This document shows, piece after piece, positions 17,569-27,223 of a stretch of DNA of 64,000 nt; position 1 is the first letter of the stretch, and each line of letters begins with the position of its first letter. Position numbers and translations under genes: made by a program. Under the pieces are notes generated by a model that worked only from the letters and a program-made list of their open reading frames with translations, did not search any database and had not been told where the DNA came from. Source of the DNA: Candidatus Methylobacter favarea (GTDB lineage: Bacteria > Pseudomonadota > Gammaproteobacteria > Methylococcales > Methylomonadaceae); assembly GCF_902806695.1 (NCBI RefSeq), contig NZ_CADCXN010000013.1:1-64000 (forward strand), written 5' to 3'.

Positions 17569-18468
17569 TCACGGGCTGATTGCCCTGAGATTTTTTAAGG
17601 GGGCCGGGTTCCAGTGGTTTTGCGCCCAGCCAAGAAGCTCAGCGGCCGGCGCCTGTTGAAGCTCCGCAGGAGGCTTTTGTTTTAATAATGACAACAGTTG
17701 AAAAATGACCTGATGAGGCGTTTTTAAATCCACGGCCTGTGCAAAAGTCTGCTTGCTGAGTTTATAACCCTGCCTGTCGACCAGGATGGGGACATGCATA
17801 TAGCCGGGGGCAGGCCATTCCAGCTGTTGCTGCAAAAAAATTTGCTTGGGCGTCGAATCCAGTAAATCGGAGCCGCGAACTACATGCGTGATGTTTTGCC
17901 TGTGATCGTCGATAACAACAGCTAATTGATAGGCAATAATCCGGTCTTTTCTTTTCAGGATAAAATCGCCGTGCCGCTCGGCCAGGTTAGCCGAAATCAG
18001 CCCTTGCAGATCGTCCTGAAACGAAATAATGCAGTGATCGGTTTTGACGCGTAAAGCATGAGGAGCACCGGCCGGAGCCTGTTTATCGCGGCAAATGCCG
18101 GGATAAATATCAGGCAATGCCTGTTTCGCGGGGAGATGTGACAATTCTTTCCGGCTGCATGTGCAGGGATAAACCCGTTCATTATTTTTTAACTCGTTCA
18201 GAATGGCTTCATATTCCTCACGTTTATGACTTTGATAGTAAACATTGCCGTCCCAATGCAGGCCAAAAATCTCCAGGGTTTTTAAAATAGTATCGGCGGC
18301 GCCTTTTATATTCCGGGGAGTATCGAGATCATCAATTCGCAGCAGCCATTGGCCTTGTTGGGAACGGGCCTGAAGAAAACCGGCGAGGGCCGTATAAAGC
18401 GATCCGAGATGCAAAGGGCCGGTAGGGGAAGGGGCAAAGCGGCCGATATAGGTTTGTTTGACCGGCAC
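17569..18468 (-). CDS. gluQ: Glutamyl-Q tRNA(Asp) synthetase
   Basis: A 299-residue GluRS paralogue lacking the anticodon-binding domain; it attaches Glu to queuosine 34 of tRNA(Asp). The class I signatures are present: 'RFAPSPTGPLHLGS' (HIGH-type) at residues 10-23 and 'YKLSKQ' (KMSKS-type) near 235. Zinc ligands are seen in 'YPCTCSRKEL' and a later 'YPGICRD'. The start is a GTG nine bases after the dksA stop, so it is the second gene of the dksA-gluQ operon, an arrangement typical of Gammaproteobacteria. Confidence 0.95.
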   Translation of the reverse strand: MPVKQTYIGRFAPSPTGPLHLGSLYTALAGFLQARSQQGQWLLRIDDLDTPRNIKGAADTILKTLEIFGLHWDGNVYYQSHKREEYEAILNELKNNERVYPCTCSRKELSHLPAKQALPDIYPGICRDKQAPAGAPHALRVKTDHCIISFQDDLQGLISANLAERHGDFILKRKDRIIAYQLAVVIDDHRQNITHVVRGSDLLDSTPKQIFLQQQLEWPAPGYMHVPILVDRQGYKLSKQTFAQAVDLKTPHQVIFQLLSLLKQKPPAELQQAPAAELLGWAQNHWNPAPLKNLRAISP

Positions 18469-18477
18469 GACAATCTT

Positions 18478-18912
18478 CTAGCCCATTTGTTTTTCGCGGA
18501 TTTCATCCAGTGTTTTGCAGTCTATGCACAAGCTCGCAGTGGGTCTGGCTTCCAGCCGGCGTATGCCGATATCAATTCCGCATGATTCACAAAAACCATA
18601 ATCTCCCGATTCAATTTCCTTCAGCGACTCGTCAATTTTCTTGATGAGTTTACGTTCACGATCGCGGGTTCTCAGCTCCAGACTGAATTCTGATTCCTGA
18701 GTCGCCCGGTCATTGGGATCAGGAAAATTAGCGGCATCATCCTGCATGTGGTGTACAGTACGATCCACTTCTTGCATTAATTCAGCTTTCCAGTTCTTTA
18801 GAATATTCTCAAAATGTTTTAATTGAGCTTCATTCATATATTCTTCGCCCTCTTTTTCGACATAGGGGGTAAAACTGAAAGGCGATGCACCAGCTTTAAA
18901 ACTCTCGGTCAT
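18478..18912 (-). CDS. dksA: RNA polymerase-binding transcription factor DksA
   Basis: A 144-residue coiled-coil regulator that enters the RNA polymerase secondary channel and works with ppGpp. The C-terminal zinc finger has all four Cys (108, 111, 129, 132), and the coiled-coil tip '[12 protein letters not shown]' with its two acidic residues is intact. Upstream, between dksA and the divergent aminotransferase, 76 bp must hold both promoters. It is followed directly by gluQ. Confidence 0.96.
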   Translation of the reverse strand: MTESFKAGASPFSFTPYVEKEGEEYMNEAQLKHFENILKNWKAELMQEVDRTVHHMQDDAANFPDPNDRATQESEFSLELRTRDRERKLIKKIDESLKEIESGDYGFCESCGIDIGIRRLEARPTASLCIDCKTLDEIREKQMG

Positions 18913-18988
18913 CCATTAACTCCTAAGACAAGATGAATAAACTGCGCATTTTTAGCAGAATAGTTCCAAGTTAGCAAGGTTTATTGGT

Positions 18989-20185
18989 ATGATCCAGTCT
19001 TTTTTAGTGAGCGCCAATATGTCTGATCGGCTGGCTAAACGAACTGAGAGGATTTCCCCGTTTTATGTGATGGAATTATTGCGGCGTGCCAAGCAATTGG
19101 AGACCGACGACAGGGATGTTATTCATATGGAAATCGGCGAGCCTGATTTTCCTACACCGCAGCTCATTATTGATGCCGGCATCGAGCATATTCAAACAGG
19201 TAATGTCAAGTATACCGCGGCAGCAGGGCTGCCCGAACTGCGTGAAAAAATAGCCGGGTTTTACCGGCAGCGTTATGGCATAGCCGTTTCCGCTGAACGT
19301 ATTTTTGTAACGCCTGGCGCATCCGGCGCGTTTTTACTGGCGCTTGGAATAAGCGTGAACCCGGGGGAACAATTATTATTGACCGATCCCTGTTATCCCT
19401 GTAACAGCAATTTTATCAGGCTGTTCGATGGCGAAGCCGGACTAATTCCTGTAGATGCCGCAACCGGCTATCAATTAACAGCAGAATTAATCAAACAGCA
19501 CTGGACTCCAGCCACCAAAGGGGCGGTTATTGCATCGCCTTCCAATCCCGCCGGCACTCTTATTGACCGGGAGGTATTAAAGCAGACGATTGCTGCAGTT
19601 AATGCCCTGGATGGCTGCTTTTATTCAGATGAAATCTATCATGGCCTGGTCTATGGCGGGAATGCCTGCTCGGCAATAGAATTTAGTGACAATGTTTTTG
19701 TTATCAACAGCTTTTCGAAATATTTCGGCATGACCGGCTGGCGAATCGGCTGGCTGATAGTGCCGGATAAGTTTGTTGAAGCGGCTGAAAAATTGGCGCA
19801 AAATATTTTTATTGCCACCTCCACACATTCGCAATATGCGGCATTAGCTGCTTTTGATCAGCGCACGCTGGCCGAGCTTGAACTTAGAAGAGCTGAATTT
19901 GAAGCGAGGCGTAATTTCCTTTATGAGAATCTGCTGCGTCTGGGATTTGACATTCCCGTTAAACCGGACGGTGCTTTTTATATGTATGCTAATTGTTCCG
20001 GATTCACCGATGACAGTTATCAATTCGCGATGGATTTTCTGGAGACTGAAGCGGTTGCCATAACGCCTGGAAAAGATTTCGGAGTAAATGATGCCAGTCA
20101 CTATATCCGTTTTGCTTATACGACTTCCATAGATAGAATAGCCTTAGCCATGCAGCGTTTGGAAAGATTTATTAATAAAGGATAA
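18989..20185 (+). CDS. PLP-dependent class I/II aminotransferase (aspartate aminotransferase-like)
   Basis: A 398-residue fold-type I aminotransferase. The PLP lysine lies in 'NSFSKYFGMTGWRIGW' (about residues 241-256), preceded by 'SPSNPAGT' and 'YSDEIYHGL', and the C-terminal substrate Arg is in 'HYIRFAY'. The N-terminal 'IHMEIGEPDFPTP' is typical of the AspC-like subgroup. The amino acid substrate cannot be fixed. An internal ATG at 19019 would remove ten residues and match the usual start of the family better, but the first ATG has an AAGG site. The rhodanese gene follows after 2 bp. Confidence 0.9.
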   Translation: MIQSFLVSANMSDRLAKRTERISPFYVMELLRRAKQLETDDRDVIHMEIGEPDFPTPQLIIDAGIEHIQTGNVKYTAAAGLPELREKIAGFYRQRYGIAVSAERIFVTPGASGAFLLALGISVNPGEQLLLTDPCYPCNSNFIRLFDGEAGLIPVDAATGYQLTAELIKQHWTPATKGAVIASPSNPAGTLIDREVLKQTIAAVNALDGCFYSDEIYHGLVYGGNACSAIEFSDNVFVINSFSKYFGMTGWRIGWLIVPDKFVEAAEKLAQNIFIATSTHSQYAALAAFDQRTLAELELRRAEFEARRNFLYENLLRLGFDIPVKPDGAFYMYANCSGFTDDSYQFAMDFLETEAVAITPGKDFGVNDASHYIRFAYTTSIDRIALAMQRLERFINKG

Positions 20186-20187
20186 TC

Positions 20188-20511
20188 ATGTCAGTAAAAC
20201 AAATCTCAGCAATAGAATTAAAAAACAGAATTCAAAAGGGAGATAAGCTGTTTCTGCTCGATGTCAGAGAGCCGAATGAGTTTCAATACGCTCATATCGA
20301 TAACAGCGTTTTAATTCCGCTCAATCAACTCCCGAAGAGACTGAATGAACTGGATGCGCAACAGGAAACTGTGGTGATTTGCCATCACGGCATGCGCAGC
20401 CAGCAAGCCGCCGCTTACCTTGAGCATTCAGGATTTAACGCTATCGCTAACTTGACCGGCGGAATTGATGCCTGGTCTTGTGAATGCGATAGTTCGGTGC
20501 CCCGGTATTAG
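20188..20511 (+). CDS. Rhodanese-domain protein
   Basis: A 107-residue single rhodanese domain, cytosolic. 'LFLLDVREPNEFQYAHI' is the classical N-terminal signature and 'VVICHHGMRSQQAAAYL' contains the active Cys65 in a six-residue loop (CHHGMR), as in sulfurtransferases of the GlpE/PspE type. It probably transfers sulfane sulfur; the acceptor is unknown. It sits two bases behind the aminotransferase, with AAAGGA as ribosome-binding site, so the two are co-transcribed. Confidence 0.9.
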   Translation: MSVKQISAIELKNRIQKGDKLFLLDVREPNEFQYAHIDNSVLIPLNQLPKRLNELDAQQETVVICHHGMRSQQAAAYLEHSGFNAIANLTGGIDAWSCECDSSVPRY

Positions 20512-20591
20512 TCCTGTTTCAAGCGTCATGGCGAGTATTACCGCTCTCAAGGCGCTTGCCTGCTTAACTCAGCCTGTAAAGAGGATGCTTC

Positions 20592-21350
20592 ATGCCTAAA
20601 GACAGGCGCGTAACAATCATATTAGCTATTGTTGCCATTGCTATTATCGCAGTCATGAGCATCAGGCCGATTCCTCAGGACCCGGCATATCATAACTTTG
20701 CCGATCGGCGGGTTATTCTGAACATAGCCAATTTTTATAATGTGCTTTCCAATATTCCTTTTCTTGTTGTCGGCCTCATGGGCATGCAGTTAATCGCATC
20801 GGGCCGGGCCAGAGGCGGATTGGTCGAGCTGCAAATAGTGTATTTAATGTTTTTTACCGGCATCCTGCTGACCGGTTTCGGCTCCGCCTACTATCACTAC
20901 CATCCTGTCAATCAAACATTGCTGTGGGACCGCCTGCCGATGACGATTGCATTCATGGCCCTGTTCACTGCCATTTTGGGAGAATATATCTCATCTAAAA
21001 TTGCTCTGAAATTATTCGTGCCTTTGCTGATGTCAGGCATGGCTTCAGTGCTTTACTGGTATATCCCGGAGCTCAATGGCCGCGGCGATCTGCGGGCTTA
21101 TGCGCTGGTGCAGTTTTTGCCCGTAGTGCTAATACCGCTGATCCTGTGGCTTTTTAATTGTCCCTTAAAGGGGAGCAAGTATATCTGGGGTGTAATAGGG
21201 CTGTACGTCCTGGCGAAGCTCATGGAGTTCTTCGATGGCGAAGTTTTTAGAGGCTTGGGTTTGATCAGCGGCCATTCGCTGAAGCATGTGTTTGCAGCGC
21301 TCGGCGCCTATGTTTATTATTTGGCTTTGCGCAAACGCACAAAGGTGTGA
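20592..21350 (+). CDS. Ceramidase-like membrane protein (CREST superfamily)
   Basis: A 252-residue integral membrane protein with about seven hydrophobic helices. The diagnostic metal-site pattern of alkaline ceramidase/CREST hydrolases is visible: 'GFGSAYYHYHPVNQTLLWDR' (Ser, His and Asp) near residues 96-115, the 'LPMTIAFMALF' helix, and a last pair of His in 'GHSLKHVFAALGAYVYYL'. This suggests a zinc-dependent lipid amidase or hydrolase. Whether it acts on sphingolipids or other lipids in this organism is unknown. It reads in the direction of the aminotransferase-rhodanese pair but 80 bp downstream. Confidence 0.75.
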   Translation: MPKDRRVTIILAIVAIAIIAVMSIRPIPQDPAYHNFADRRVILNIANFYNVLSNIPFLVVGLMGMQLIASGRARGGLVELQIVYLMFFTGILLTGFGSAYYHYHPVNQTLLWDRLPMTIAFMALFTAILGEYISSKIALKLFVPLLMSGMASVLYWYIPELNGRGDLRAYALVQFLPVVLIPLILWLFNCPLKGSKYIWGVIGLYVLAKLMEFFDGEVFRGLGLISGHSLKHVFAALGAYVYYLALRKRTKV

Positions 21351-21390
21351 GTCTTTGGTATAGTTGGCCTAAGCCCTAAATACCAACTTG

Positions 21391-22635
21391 TTATATAAAA
21401 AGAGTAAACGGTTCGACAGTGACTGTTCCGCCTGTTCGTATGCTAGTGCATTCAGGGGCCAGGACAATATAGCAGTTGGCCCGGCTGATAGAGCTAAGCA
21501 TGTGCGACCCTTGCTTACCCGATGAAGCGACATAAAATTCGCCGCTACCGGTTTGTGTGAGAATACCGCATAGAAATTCCTGTCGGCCGGGCGCTTTTTT
21601 CAACGCAGTTGTGCACGTGGCAATGAGCCGCAAGGGTTTGCAAGCAGGTGCTCCGCAGAGCTGTCTAAGCGCGGGGGCTACGATCTGCTGAAAAGTTGTA
21701 ATGACAGCGACCGGGTTGCCGGGCAAGCCAAAAAACCAGCAGGAACCGATCTTGCCGAATGCCAGCGGTTTACCGGGCTTTATGGCTACTTTCCAGAAAT
21801 TTACCTGTCCGCAGCTGTCGAGTATGTCCTTGACATAATCGGCTTCACCTACCGAAGCACCGCCTGTAGTAATGATCACATCATAGGTTTTGGAGGCCGT
21901 AACAAGCTGATTTTCCAGCACTTGCTTATTATCAGGAATAACCCCCAGATCAACTGTATCGTAATTGGGATCAGCCAGTAATCCGCTTAAGCTATAGCGA
22001 TTACTGTCGTATATTTTCCCCGGTTCCAGCGCTTGGCCCAGGGGTGTAAGCTCATCGCCGGTCGAAAAAAAAGCGATTTTAAGGTGTCGTTTGACTGCAA
22101 TATCATGGATTCCGGCAGAGGCTAGCAAACCAATGTCGCCCGCTGTCAATTTTTTAGGATGAGCGCACAATAAGTCACCCCGGTTTACATCTTCGCCTGC
22201 CGCCCTGATATTTTGACCCGCCGGAGTGTTTGCAGGGAAGCGTATAATGTGTTCATCAGCCTGTACCTGCTCCTGCATAATGACTGAATCGGCTTGTTCC
22301 GGCACCACTGCGCCGGTAAAAATTCTGACGCATTGTCCGGCTTGCAGTTGGCCTTGAAACGGCTTTCCGGCCCACGAAGTGCCGGCCAGGCCGAGAGTGA
22401 AGGGATGCTCGCGATTAATATCGGCGCTGGAAAAAGCATAACCATCCATGGCTGCATTCCGATCGGGAGGAAGATTGACAGGCGCATAAACTGACTGCGC
22501 CAGTATTCGTCCCAGCGCATTTTTCAACGTTACTTTTTCTGATCCGGGCACGGAATTTATTGCGCTTCTGATTCTTTCCAGAGCCTGCTCCAGGGATAGC
22601 AAAGCATTTGCTGCCGGGCTGCATGAGTCAATCAT
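21391..22635 (-). CDS. moeA: Molybdopterin molybdotransferase MoeA
   Basis: A 414-residue MoeA that inserts molybdate into adenylylated molybdopterin. The family blocks are 'DRNAAMDGYAF' (about residues 59-69), 'FFSTGDEL', 'ITTGGASVGEADYVKD' and 'FFGLPGNPVAVITTF'. Length matches. It is the downstream partner of mobB with a 4-bp ATGA overlap. The pair implies active molybdenum enzymes (for example nitrate reductase or formate dehydrogenase) elsewhere in the genome. Confidence 0.95.
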   Translation of the reverse strand: MIDSCSPAANALLSLEQALERIRSAINSVPGSEKVTLKNALGRILAQSVYAPVNLPPDRNAAMDGYAFSSADINREHPFTLGLAGTSWAGKPFQGQLQAGQCVRIFTGAVVPEQADSVIMQEQVQADEHIIRFPANTPAGQNIRAAGEDVNRGDLLCAHPKKLTAGDIGLLASAGIHDIAVKRHLKIAFFSTGDELTPLGQALEPGKIYDSNRYSLSGLLADPNYDTVDLGVIPDNKQVLENQLVTASKTYDVIITTGGASVGEADYVKDILDSCGQVNFWKVAIKPGKPLAFGKIGSCWFFGLPGNPVAVITTFQQIVAPALRQLCGAPACKPLRLIATCTTALKKAPGRQEFLCGILTQTGSGEFYVASSGKQGSHMLSSISRANCYIVLAPECTSIRTGGTVTVEPFTLFI

Positions 22636-23162
22636 GGTTTTGTCAGGAAGCGGTGTAGAATAAATTCAGCAATCAGGTCAGGCCTGTTGATATTCAATTG
22701 GATCAGATAATCCGGGACTGCGAGCTCATCATCTGAGGCAACCGCAATAATGTCCGGGTCGTTTGGGTAAAGCAGCGGTTTATTAAGAGAGCATCGATGC
22801 AGTTCAATTTTGGGGAATTTTTCTGCTTTAAAACCTTCAATCAGAAGCAAGTCCAGTTCAGATTGATCGAATAGCTTTAGCTGATCATCCAGCCCGGGTT
22901 CGGTTTCCGGGATGATTTCCGTAATAATGGCGCGCCGCCGGGAGGATATCAGCATGACCGGTGAGGCGCCGGCTTTTCTTAAGCGGAAACTGTCTTTTCC
23001 GGGTTGATCTATTTCAAAATCATGATGTCCATGTTTTATTAAACCTATGCGCAGTCCCTGGTTTTTTAAAATCGGAATTAACTCGGTCAGTAAAGTCGTT
23101 TTGCCGGTTCCGCTAAAGGCGGCAAAGCCTAAAACTGGAATTTGGGCATTCTGCATGGCCAT
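22632..23162 (-). CDS. mobB: Molybdopterin-guanine dinucleotide biosynthesis protein MobB
   Basis: A 176-residue P-loop GTPase with Walker A 'GFAAFSGTGKTTLLTEL' near the N-terminus and 'LLIEGFKAEKFPKIEL' in the middle, the MobB signature. It assists MobA in attaching GMP to the cofactor, yielding bis-MGD. It overlaps moeA by 4 bp. It is divergent from the DnaJ-domain gene, with about 100 bp between. Confidence 0.93.
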   Translation of the reverse strand: MAMQNAQIPVLGFAAFSGTGKTTLLTELIPILKNQGLRIGLIKHGHHDFEIDQPGKDSFRLRKAGASPVMLISSRRRAIITEIIPETEPGLDDQLKLFDQSELDLLLIEGFKAEKFPKIELHRCSLNKPLLYPNDPDIIAVASDDELAVPDYLIQLNINRPDLIAEFILHRFLTKP

Positions 23163-23265
23163 AATTTAATCTGCCTGCTGTTATTATGAAAATTATATTC
23201 TAAGGTATTATTTGCCAAATCACCAGGTGAGCGGTTTGTAAGAAATCACCAATCGGAGTACATCA

Positions 23266-23772
23266 TTGATTCGAATTTTTCTGGTTTTGTTGTTGATTAT
23301 TACGGCCTGGTTTGCCGTGAACAGACTTTTAAAAACTCCCACCCCCTTAATAGCAAAATACGCCAAAGTTTTCTTCTTAAGTATTACCGGAGCGGTTTTA
23401 GTGTATTTGGCTGCCACCGGACGATTGAATTGGTTCTTTGCATTCATGGGAGTGATTGTTGCCTTTATAGTCAGATTCATGCCGATATTACTACGCCATG
23501 CTCCGCAAATATACAAACTATGGTTGGGATTTATTGCCGCAAAACAGGCCGGCTCACACAATACGGCAGGGCGGCAAAATAATCTCGGCACTAAAGGCTC
23601 ACTATCTGTTGAAGAGGCTTATGAAGTATTGGGTCTGAAAAAGGGCGCATCAGAGCAGGAAATTATTAATGCTCACCGAAAATTAATGCAAAAAATGCAT
23701 CCGGACCGCGGCGGATCGGATTATTTGGCAGCGAAAATAAATTTGGCTAAAAAGATTTTATTGAGAAAATAA
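23266..23772 (+). CDS. Membrane-anchored DnaJ-domain protein (TIM14-like)
   Basis: A 168-residue protein with an N-terminal transmembrane helix ('IFLVLLLIITAWFAVNRLL'), a second hydrophobic stretch near residues 36-70, and a C-terminal J domain holding the HPD motif in 'MQKMHPDRGGSDYLAAKIN'. Proteins of this layout recruit DnaK to the membrane. The start is TTG at 23266 with GGAG six bases upstream; no ATG gives the first helix. It precedes nlpD by 6 bp and is probably co-transcribed with it. Confidence 0.85.
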   Translation: MIRIFLVLLLIITAWFAVNRLLKTPTPLIAKYAKVFFLSITGAVLVYLAATGRLNWFFAFMGVIVAFIVRFMPILLRHAPQIYKLWLGFIAAKQAGSHNTAGRQNNLGTKGSLSVEEAYEVLGLKKGASEQEIINAHRKLMQKMHPDRGGSDYLAAKINLAKKILLRK

Positions 23773-23778
23773 TTTTCA

Positions 23779-24717
23779 ATGTCTTTTAATCACTCCAGGC
23801 TGATTTTTAGCATAACGCTGATTTTATGCACTTTATTAACCGCCTGTACGTCGCGCCAAGAAAATTATGCACCAGTAAGTTCAAATAATTATGCTGTAAA
23901 CTCAAAAATTCCTGCTAATGCGGCTCATCCCGCCGCGACTTCTCCAGAGCCATATACCCCTGATATTATTGAAGATAGTACAAAATATCATGTCGTTAAA
24001 AAAGGCGAAACCCTGTATTCAATTGGTGTAAGTTCCGGTCATGGTTATCAACGTCTGGCTCTATGGAATCTGATTGCAGCGCCTTATAAGATAGAAGTAG
24101 GCCAGAAAATCCGTTTATTTAATCCTGATCCAAAAACTAATTTGGCCAATAAAAAACAGCACAAAACAGCGGTTGCAAAAAAGGCAGCGAGGACCGCAAA
24201 AAAATCCGCGGGTTCGAAAGCGAAAAAGAGTAATCCAGCAGTAGCAAAATCAACTCCCAAGCCTGCAAAAATTAAAATTACTTCTGCAAAAAATCGAACT
24301 GAATCACCGGAAAAATCAATTATTTCAATTGATAACCAAAAAATGTTAAAGTTAAGTTTTCAATGGCCGATTAAGGGTAAAATCCTGAAAAATTTTTCAC
24401 AATCGGCTAATAAAGGTATCGATATAAGTGGCAAAATTGGCCAGCCAGTGTACGCTGCAGAAGCAGGGAAAGTGGTTTATAGTGGACAAGGTTTGATTGG
24501 CTTCGGTAACCTGGTCATTATCAAGCATGATGATTTATATCTAAGCGCCTACGCAAATAACAGTCGTCTGCTTGTTGCCGAAGGACAAAAAGTTGAAAAA
24601 GGCCAGGATATTGCAGAAGTGGGCGAAGCAGGATACAAAAAGGCTGCGCTGCACTTTGAGATAAGAAAAAATGGGAAATCGGTAAATCCACTTACACTTT
24701 TACCGCAATATAACTAG
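23779..24717 (+). CDS. nlpD: NlpD-type LysM/LytM lipoprotein, predicted amidase activator
   Basis: A 312-residue lipoprotein: signal peptide ending in 'LLTACTS', a LysM domain 'YHVVKKGETLYSIGV' (about residues 72-115), a Lys/Ala-rich linker (about 125-190), and a C-terminal M23/LytM domain. The LytM metal ligands are mostly missing ('NKGIDIS' in place of His-x-Gly-x-Asp, 'SAYANNSRLL' without the His, and only the last His in 'ALHFEIR'), as in NlpD, so it should be a non-enzymatic activator of septal amidases. It precedes rpoS in the order found across Gammaproteobacteria. Confidence 0.92.
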   Translation: MSFNHSRLIFSITLILCTLLTACTSRQENYAPVSSNNYAVNSKIPANAAHPAATSPEPYTPDIIEDSTKYHVVKKGETLYSIGVSSGHGYQRLALWNLIAAPYKIEVGQKIRLFNPDPKTNLANKKQHKTAVAKKAARTAKKSAGSKAKKSNPAVAKSTPKPAKIKITSAKNRTESPEKSIISIDNQKMLKLSFQWPIKGKILKNFSQSANKGIDISGKIGQPVYAAEAGKVVYSGQGLIGFGNLVIIKHDDLYLSAYANNSRLLVAEGQKVEKGQDIAEVGEAGYKKAALHFEIRKNGKSVNPLTLLPQYN

Positions 24718-24754
24718 ACGATTTTGACTTAGGCTAATTAATCGTGGAGTTACT

Positions 24755-25738
24755 ATGAATGAAGAATTAAATGAACCATCGGACGATGATATGAACATTC
24801 CGTTTGAAGAGGATTTATCTTTCGATGAAGAGATTGTGGATTTATCTACCCTGATAGAGCCCATCGAAAGTGAGGATGAACCTCCTGTTGTTAAAGCCAG
24901 AAATGATAATAACTTTGATGCCACCCGGGTATATCTGAGCGAACTGGGACGATCAAAATTATTAACGGCGGATCAGGAAAAAATTTACGGCAAAAGCGCC
25001 TTGCGAGGCGATCAGGAAGCCCGCAAGATTATGATCGAGAGTAATTTGCGGCTGGTGGTAAAAATTTCCCGTCGTTATTTGAATAGAGGCCTGCCTTTAC
25101 TGGATTTGATTGAAGAAGGCAACCTGGGCTTAATTCGAGCCGTTGAAAAATTCGATCCGGAAAGAGGATTCAGATTTTCAACTTATGCAACCTGGTGGAT
25201 CAGGCAAACTATTGAACGGGCGATAATGAATCAGACGCGAACCATTCGCTTGCCGATTCATATTGTTAAAGAAATGAATACCTATCTTAAGGCTCAGCGT
25301 CATCTGGCCCAACTTTTGGATCACGAGCCTAGCGCCGAAGATATAGCCCAGCATCTCGATAAACCGGTAGAAAAAGTTGAAAGAATGCTGAGGCTCAATG
25401 AACGAGTCACCTCAGTGGACATTCCAAGCAGTAAGGAGTTTGATAAGCCCCTGGTTGAGTCGATTTCCGATAACCAAGGTTCAGCAGCTGAAATATTACA
25501 GGAGGAGGGTATTAAACAAAATATTACCAGTTGGGTGTTTCAATTGCCTGAAAAGCAGCGTGAAGTCATATGCCGCCGCTATGGACTATGTGGCTACGAA
25601 AGTTCAACACTTGAGCAGGTAGCTCAGGAGCTGAACGTTACCCGGGAGCGCGTCAGGCAAATACAAATGGACGCTTTAAAAAGATTAAAGGAGATTCTGC
25701 ATTTTAATGGTTATTCCTTTGAGTCAATTTTTAACTGA
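24755..25738 (+). CDS. rpoS: RNA polymerase sigma factor RpoS
   Basis: A 327-residue sigma-70-family stationary-phase/general-stress factor. An acidic N-terminal region is followed by '[20 protein letters not shown]' (region 1.2), region 2 with '[19 protein letters not shown]', region 3 and the region 4 helix-turn-helix '[19 protein letters not shown]'. GTGGAG serves as ribosome-binding site. In relatives the main rpoS promoter often lies inside nlpD, which is immediately upstream here. Its 3' end overlaps the convergent amidohydrolase gene by 28 bp. Confidence 0.96.
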   Translation: MNEELNEPSDDDMNIPFEEDLSFDEEIVDLSTLIEPIESEDEPPVVKARNDNNFDATRVYLSELGRSKLLTADQEKIYGKSALRGDQEARKIMIESNLRLVVKISRRYLNRGLPLLDLIEEGNLGLIRAVEKFDPERGFRFSTYATWWIRQTIERAIMNQTRTIRLPIHIVKEMNTYLKAQRHLAQLLDHEPSAEDIAQHLDKPVEKVERMLRLNERVTSVDIPSSKEFDKPLVESISDNQGSAAEILQEEGIKQNITSWVFQLPEKQREVICRRYGLCGYESSTLEQVAQELNVTRERVRQIQMDALKRLKEILHFNGYSFESIFN

Positions 25739-26595
25739 CAGGCAGTCTGCAATACCCAATCCCTGTAGTTAAAAACCTGCCCTTGTTCGCGGATTGTTTC
25801 ACAGTCGCCTGGCGAGACTTCGGCGATAACCCATTGCGCGGCATTGAGTTCGCCGATAGCTAAAATACCGTTATCGGGAAAGCCGCGATCTACGGGCGTA
25901 TAAATAGCTGCCGCTCCGATGTTTATATCCACTGCTTCAGACCAGGGCGCGATACCTACAATGGATGACTGGGCAACATAGCACTGATTTTCCAGAGCCC
26001 TTGCCTGACAACCTATTTTAACCCGATGATAGCCGGCCAGGGTGTCAGTGCAGCTGGGCACCAGAATCAGATTGGCTCCGGCTTCAACCTGCTTTCTTGC
26101 CAGCAGTGGAAATTCGCTGTCATAGCAGATATTAATGGCGATTTTGCCGTATTCCGTATCAAAACACTTAAGTTCCTTGCCGCTCTGAATAAGCCCTTGC
26201 TCGTTTTCAAAACGGGTCATCATGAGTTTATCCTGATAATCAACCTGACCGTCAGGCATAAACAGATAGGCGCGGTTTCGATAGTGACCCGAATCAATTT
26301 TTACCGGAAATGTCCCGGCCTGAATATAACAATTGTATTTTTGAGCCAAGGTACGAAACCAGTCTATATAGTCATCCAGCAATGACTGCATGGCCGCCAG
26401 TTGCTGGCTTAAGGATGAATAGATATCCTGGCTGAACAGCGATGCCAGTTCCATGCTGGCATACTCGGGAAAGAGCAGAATGCCGACATTGCGTTTCGCC
26501 GCTTCAATCACCCAACTTTCAGTTTTTCGTTCATAATTCTGCCACAATTTCAAAAAACTGATGTCATATTGTGCGGCTGCAATTTTAACGTTCAT
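25711..26595 (-). CDS. Carbon-nitrogen hydrolase (nitrilase superfamily)
   Basis: A 294-residue amidohydrolase of the nitrilase fold. The catalytic triad is present: Glu in '[12 protein letters not shown]', Lys in '[10 protein letters not shown]', and Cys in '[19 protein letters not shown]'. It could cleave an amide or carbamoyl group; substrate unknown. The start overlaps the end of the GNAT gene by 11 bp and the two form an operon; the acetyltransferase neighbour suggests a small-molecule or amine pathway. It is convergent with rpoS. Confidence 0.85.
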   Translation of the reverse strand: MNVKIAAAQYDISFLKLWQNYERKTESWVIEAAKRNVGILLFPEYASMELASLFSQDIYSSLSQQLAAMQSLLDDYIDWFRTLAQKYNCYIQAGTFPVKIDSGHYRNRAYLFMPDGQVDYQDKLMMTRFENEQGLIQSGKELKCFDTEYGKIAINICYDSEFPLLARKQVEAGANLILVPSCTDTLAGYHRVKIGCQARALENQCYVAQSSIVGIAPWSEAVDINIGAAAIYTPVDRGFPDNGILAIGELNAAQWVIAEVSPGDCETIREQGQVFNYRDWVLQTACQLKIDSKE

Positions 26596-27184
26596 CTTTA
26601 AGCCAGAAAATCATGGGTTTGGGTGTTTCTTCATTATCATCAAGGTCTTTCCAGCGATAAGCGGTCCTGAGCTCAGGATGTTTGAAGTAGCCGCGTTTGT
26701 TCCAGAATTTATCAAGCGGGACATAATCAGCAGGACGGCGAGGATGATCGAGCGGCCGTTCTACGCAGCAGAAGGTGATATGTTTAAAGCCGCCCAGATC
26801 TTCAGCATGAGCTTCTCTTTGTTCAAAGAAACGGACGCCGATACCCAGTCCGCGGTATTGCCTGTTCAGTACTGATTCACTGCAATAGAAGACATCATTC
26901 AGCTTATAGCCATTTTCGATAAACGGTTTTTTTAGTTCATCCGTTTCATATTTCATCGGCATCGCCGTTGATGCCCCGACAATTTTATCGCCATCAAAAG
27001 CCAATACGATGACGCTGTCAGAACAATCGATATAGGTTTGAAGGTATTTTTTTTCATAGTTAAAATCCCCGTCATACAAATAGGGGAATTCGCGAAATAC
27101 TTCAATTCTAAGACCGGCAAGCTCAGGAATGTAGCGTTGCAGAGCTGCGCCGGTGCATCTTGCTATGCGAATATTTCTAGACAT
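26585..27184 (-). CDS. GNAT family N-acetyltransferase
   Basis: A 199-residue protein with the GNAT core: 'SVIVLAFDGDKIVGASTAMP' (strands 2-4) and the acetyl-CoA-binding 'LNRQYRGLGIGVRFFEQREA' with Arg/Gln-x-x-Gly-x-Gly. It is therefore an acyl-CoA-dependent acyltransferase with unknown acceptor. Translationally coupled to the downstream nitrilase-type hydrolase by an 11-bp overlap, which is a pairing also seen elsewhere among proteobacteria. Confidence 0.85.
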   Translation of the reverse strand: MSRNIRIARCTGAALQRYIPELAGLRIEVFREFPYLYDGDFNYEKKYLQTYIDCSDSVIVLAFDGDKIVGASTAMPMKYETDELKKPFIENGYKLNDVFYCSESVLNRQYRGLGIGVRFFEQREAHAEDLGGFKHITFCCVERPLDHPRRPADYVPLDKFWNKRGYFKHPELRTAYRWKDLDDNEETPKPMIFWLKDER

Positions 27185-27223
27185 GGCTGAGGCGGCCGGT
27201 AAAAATACGCATTTTAGCCGAAC

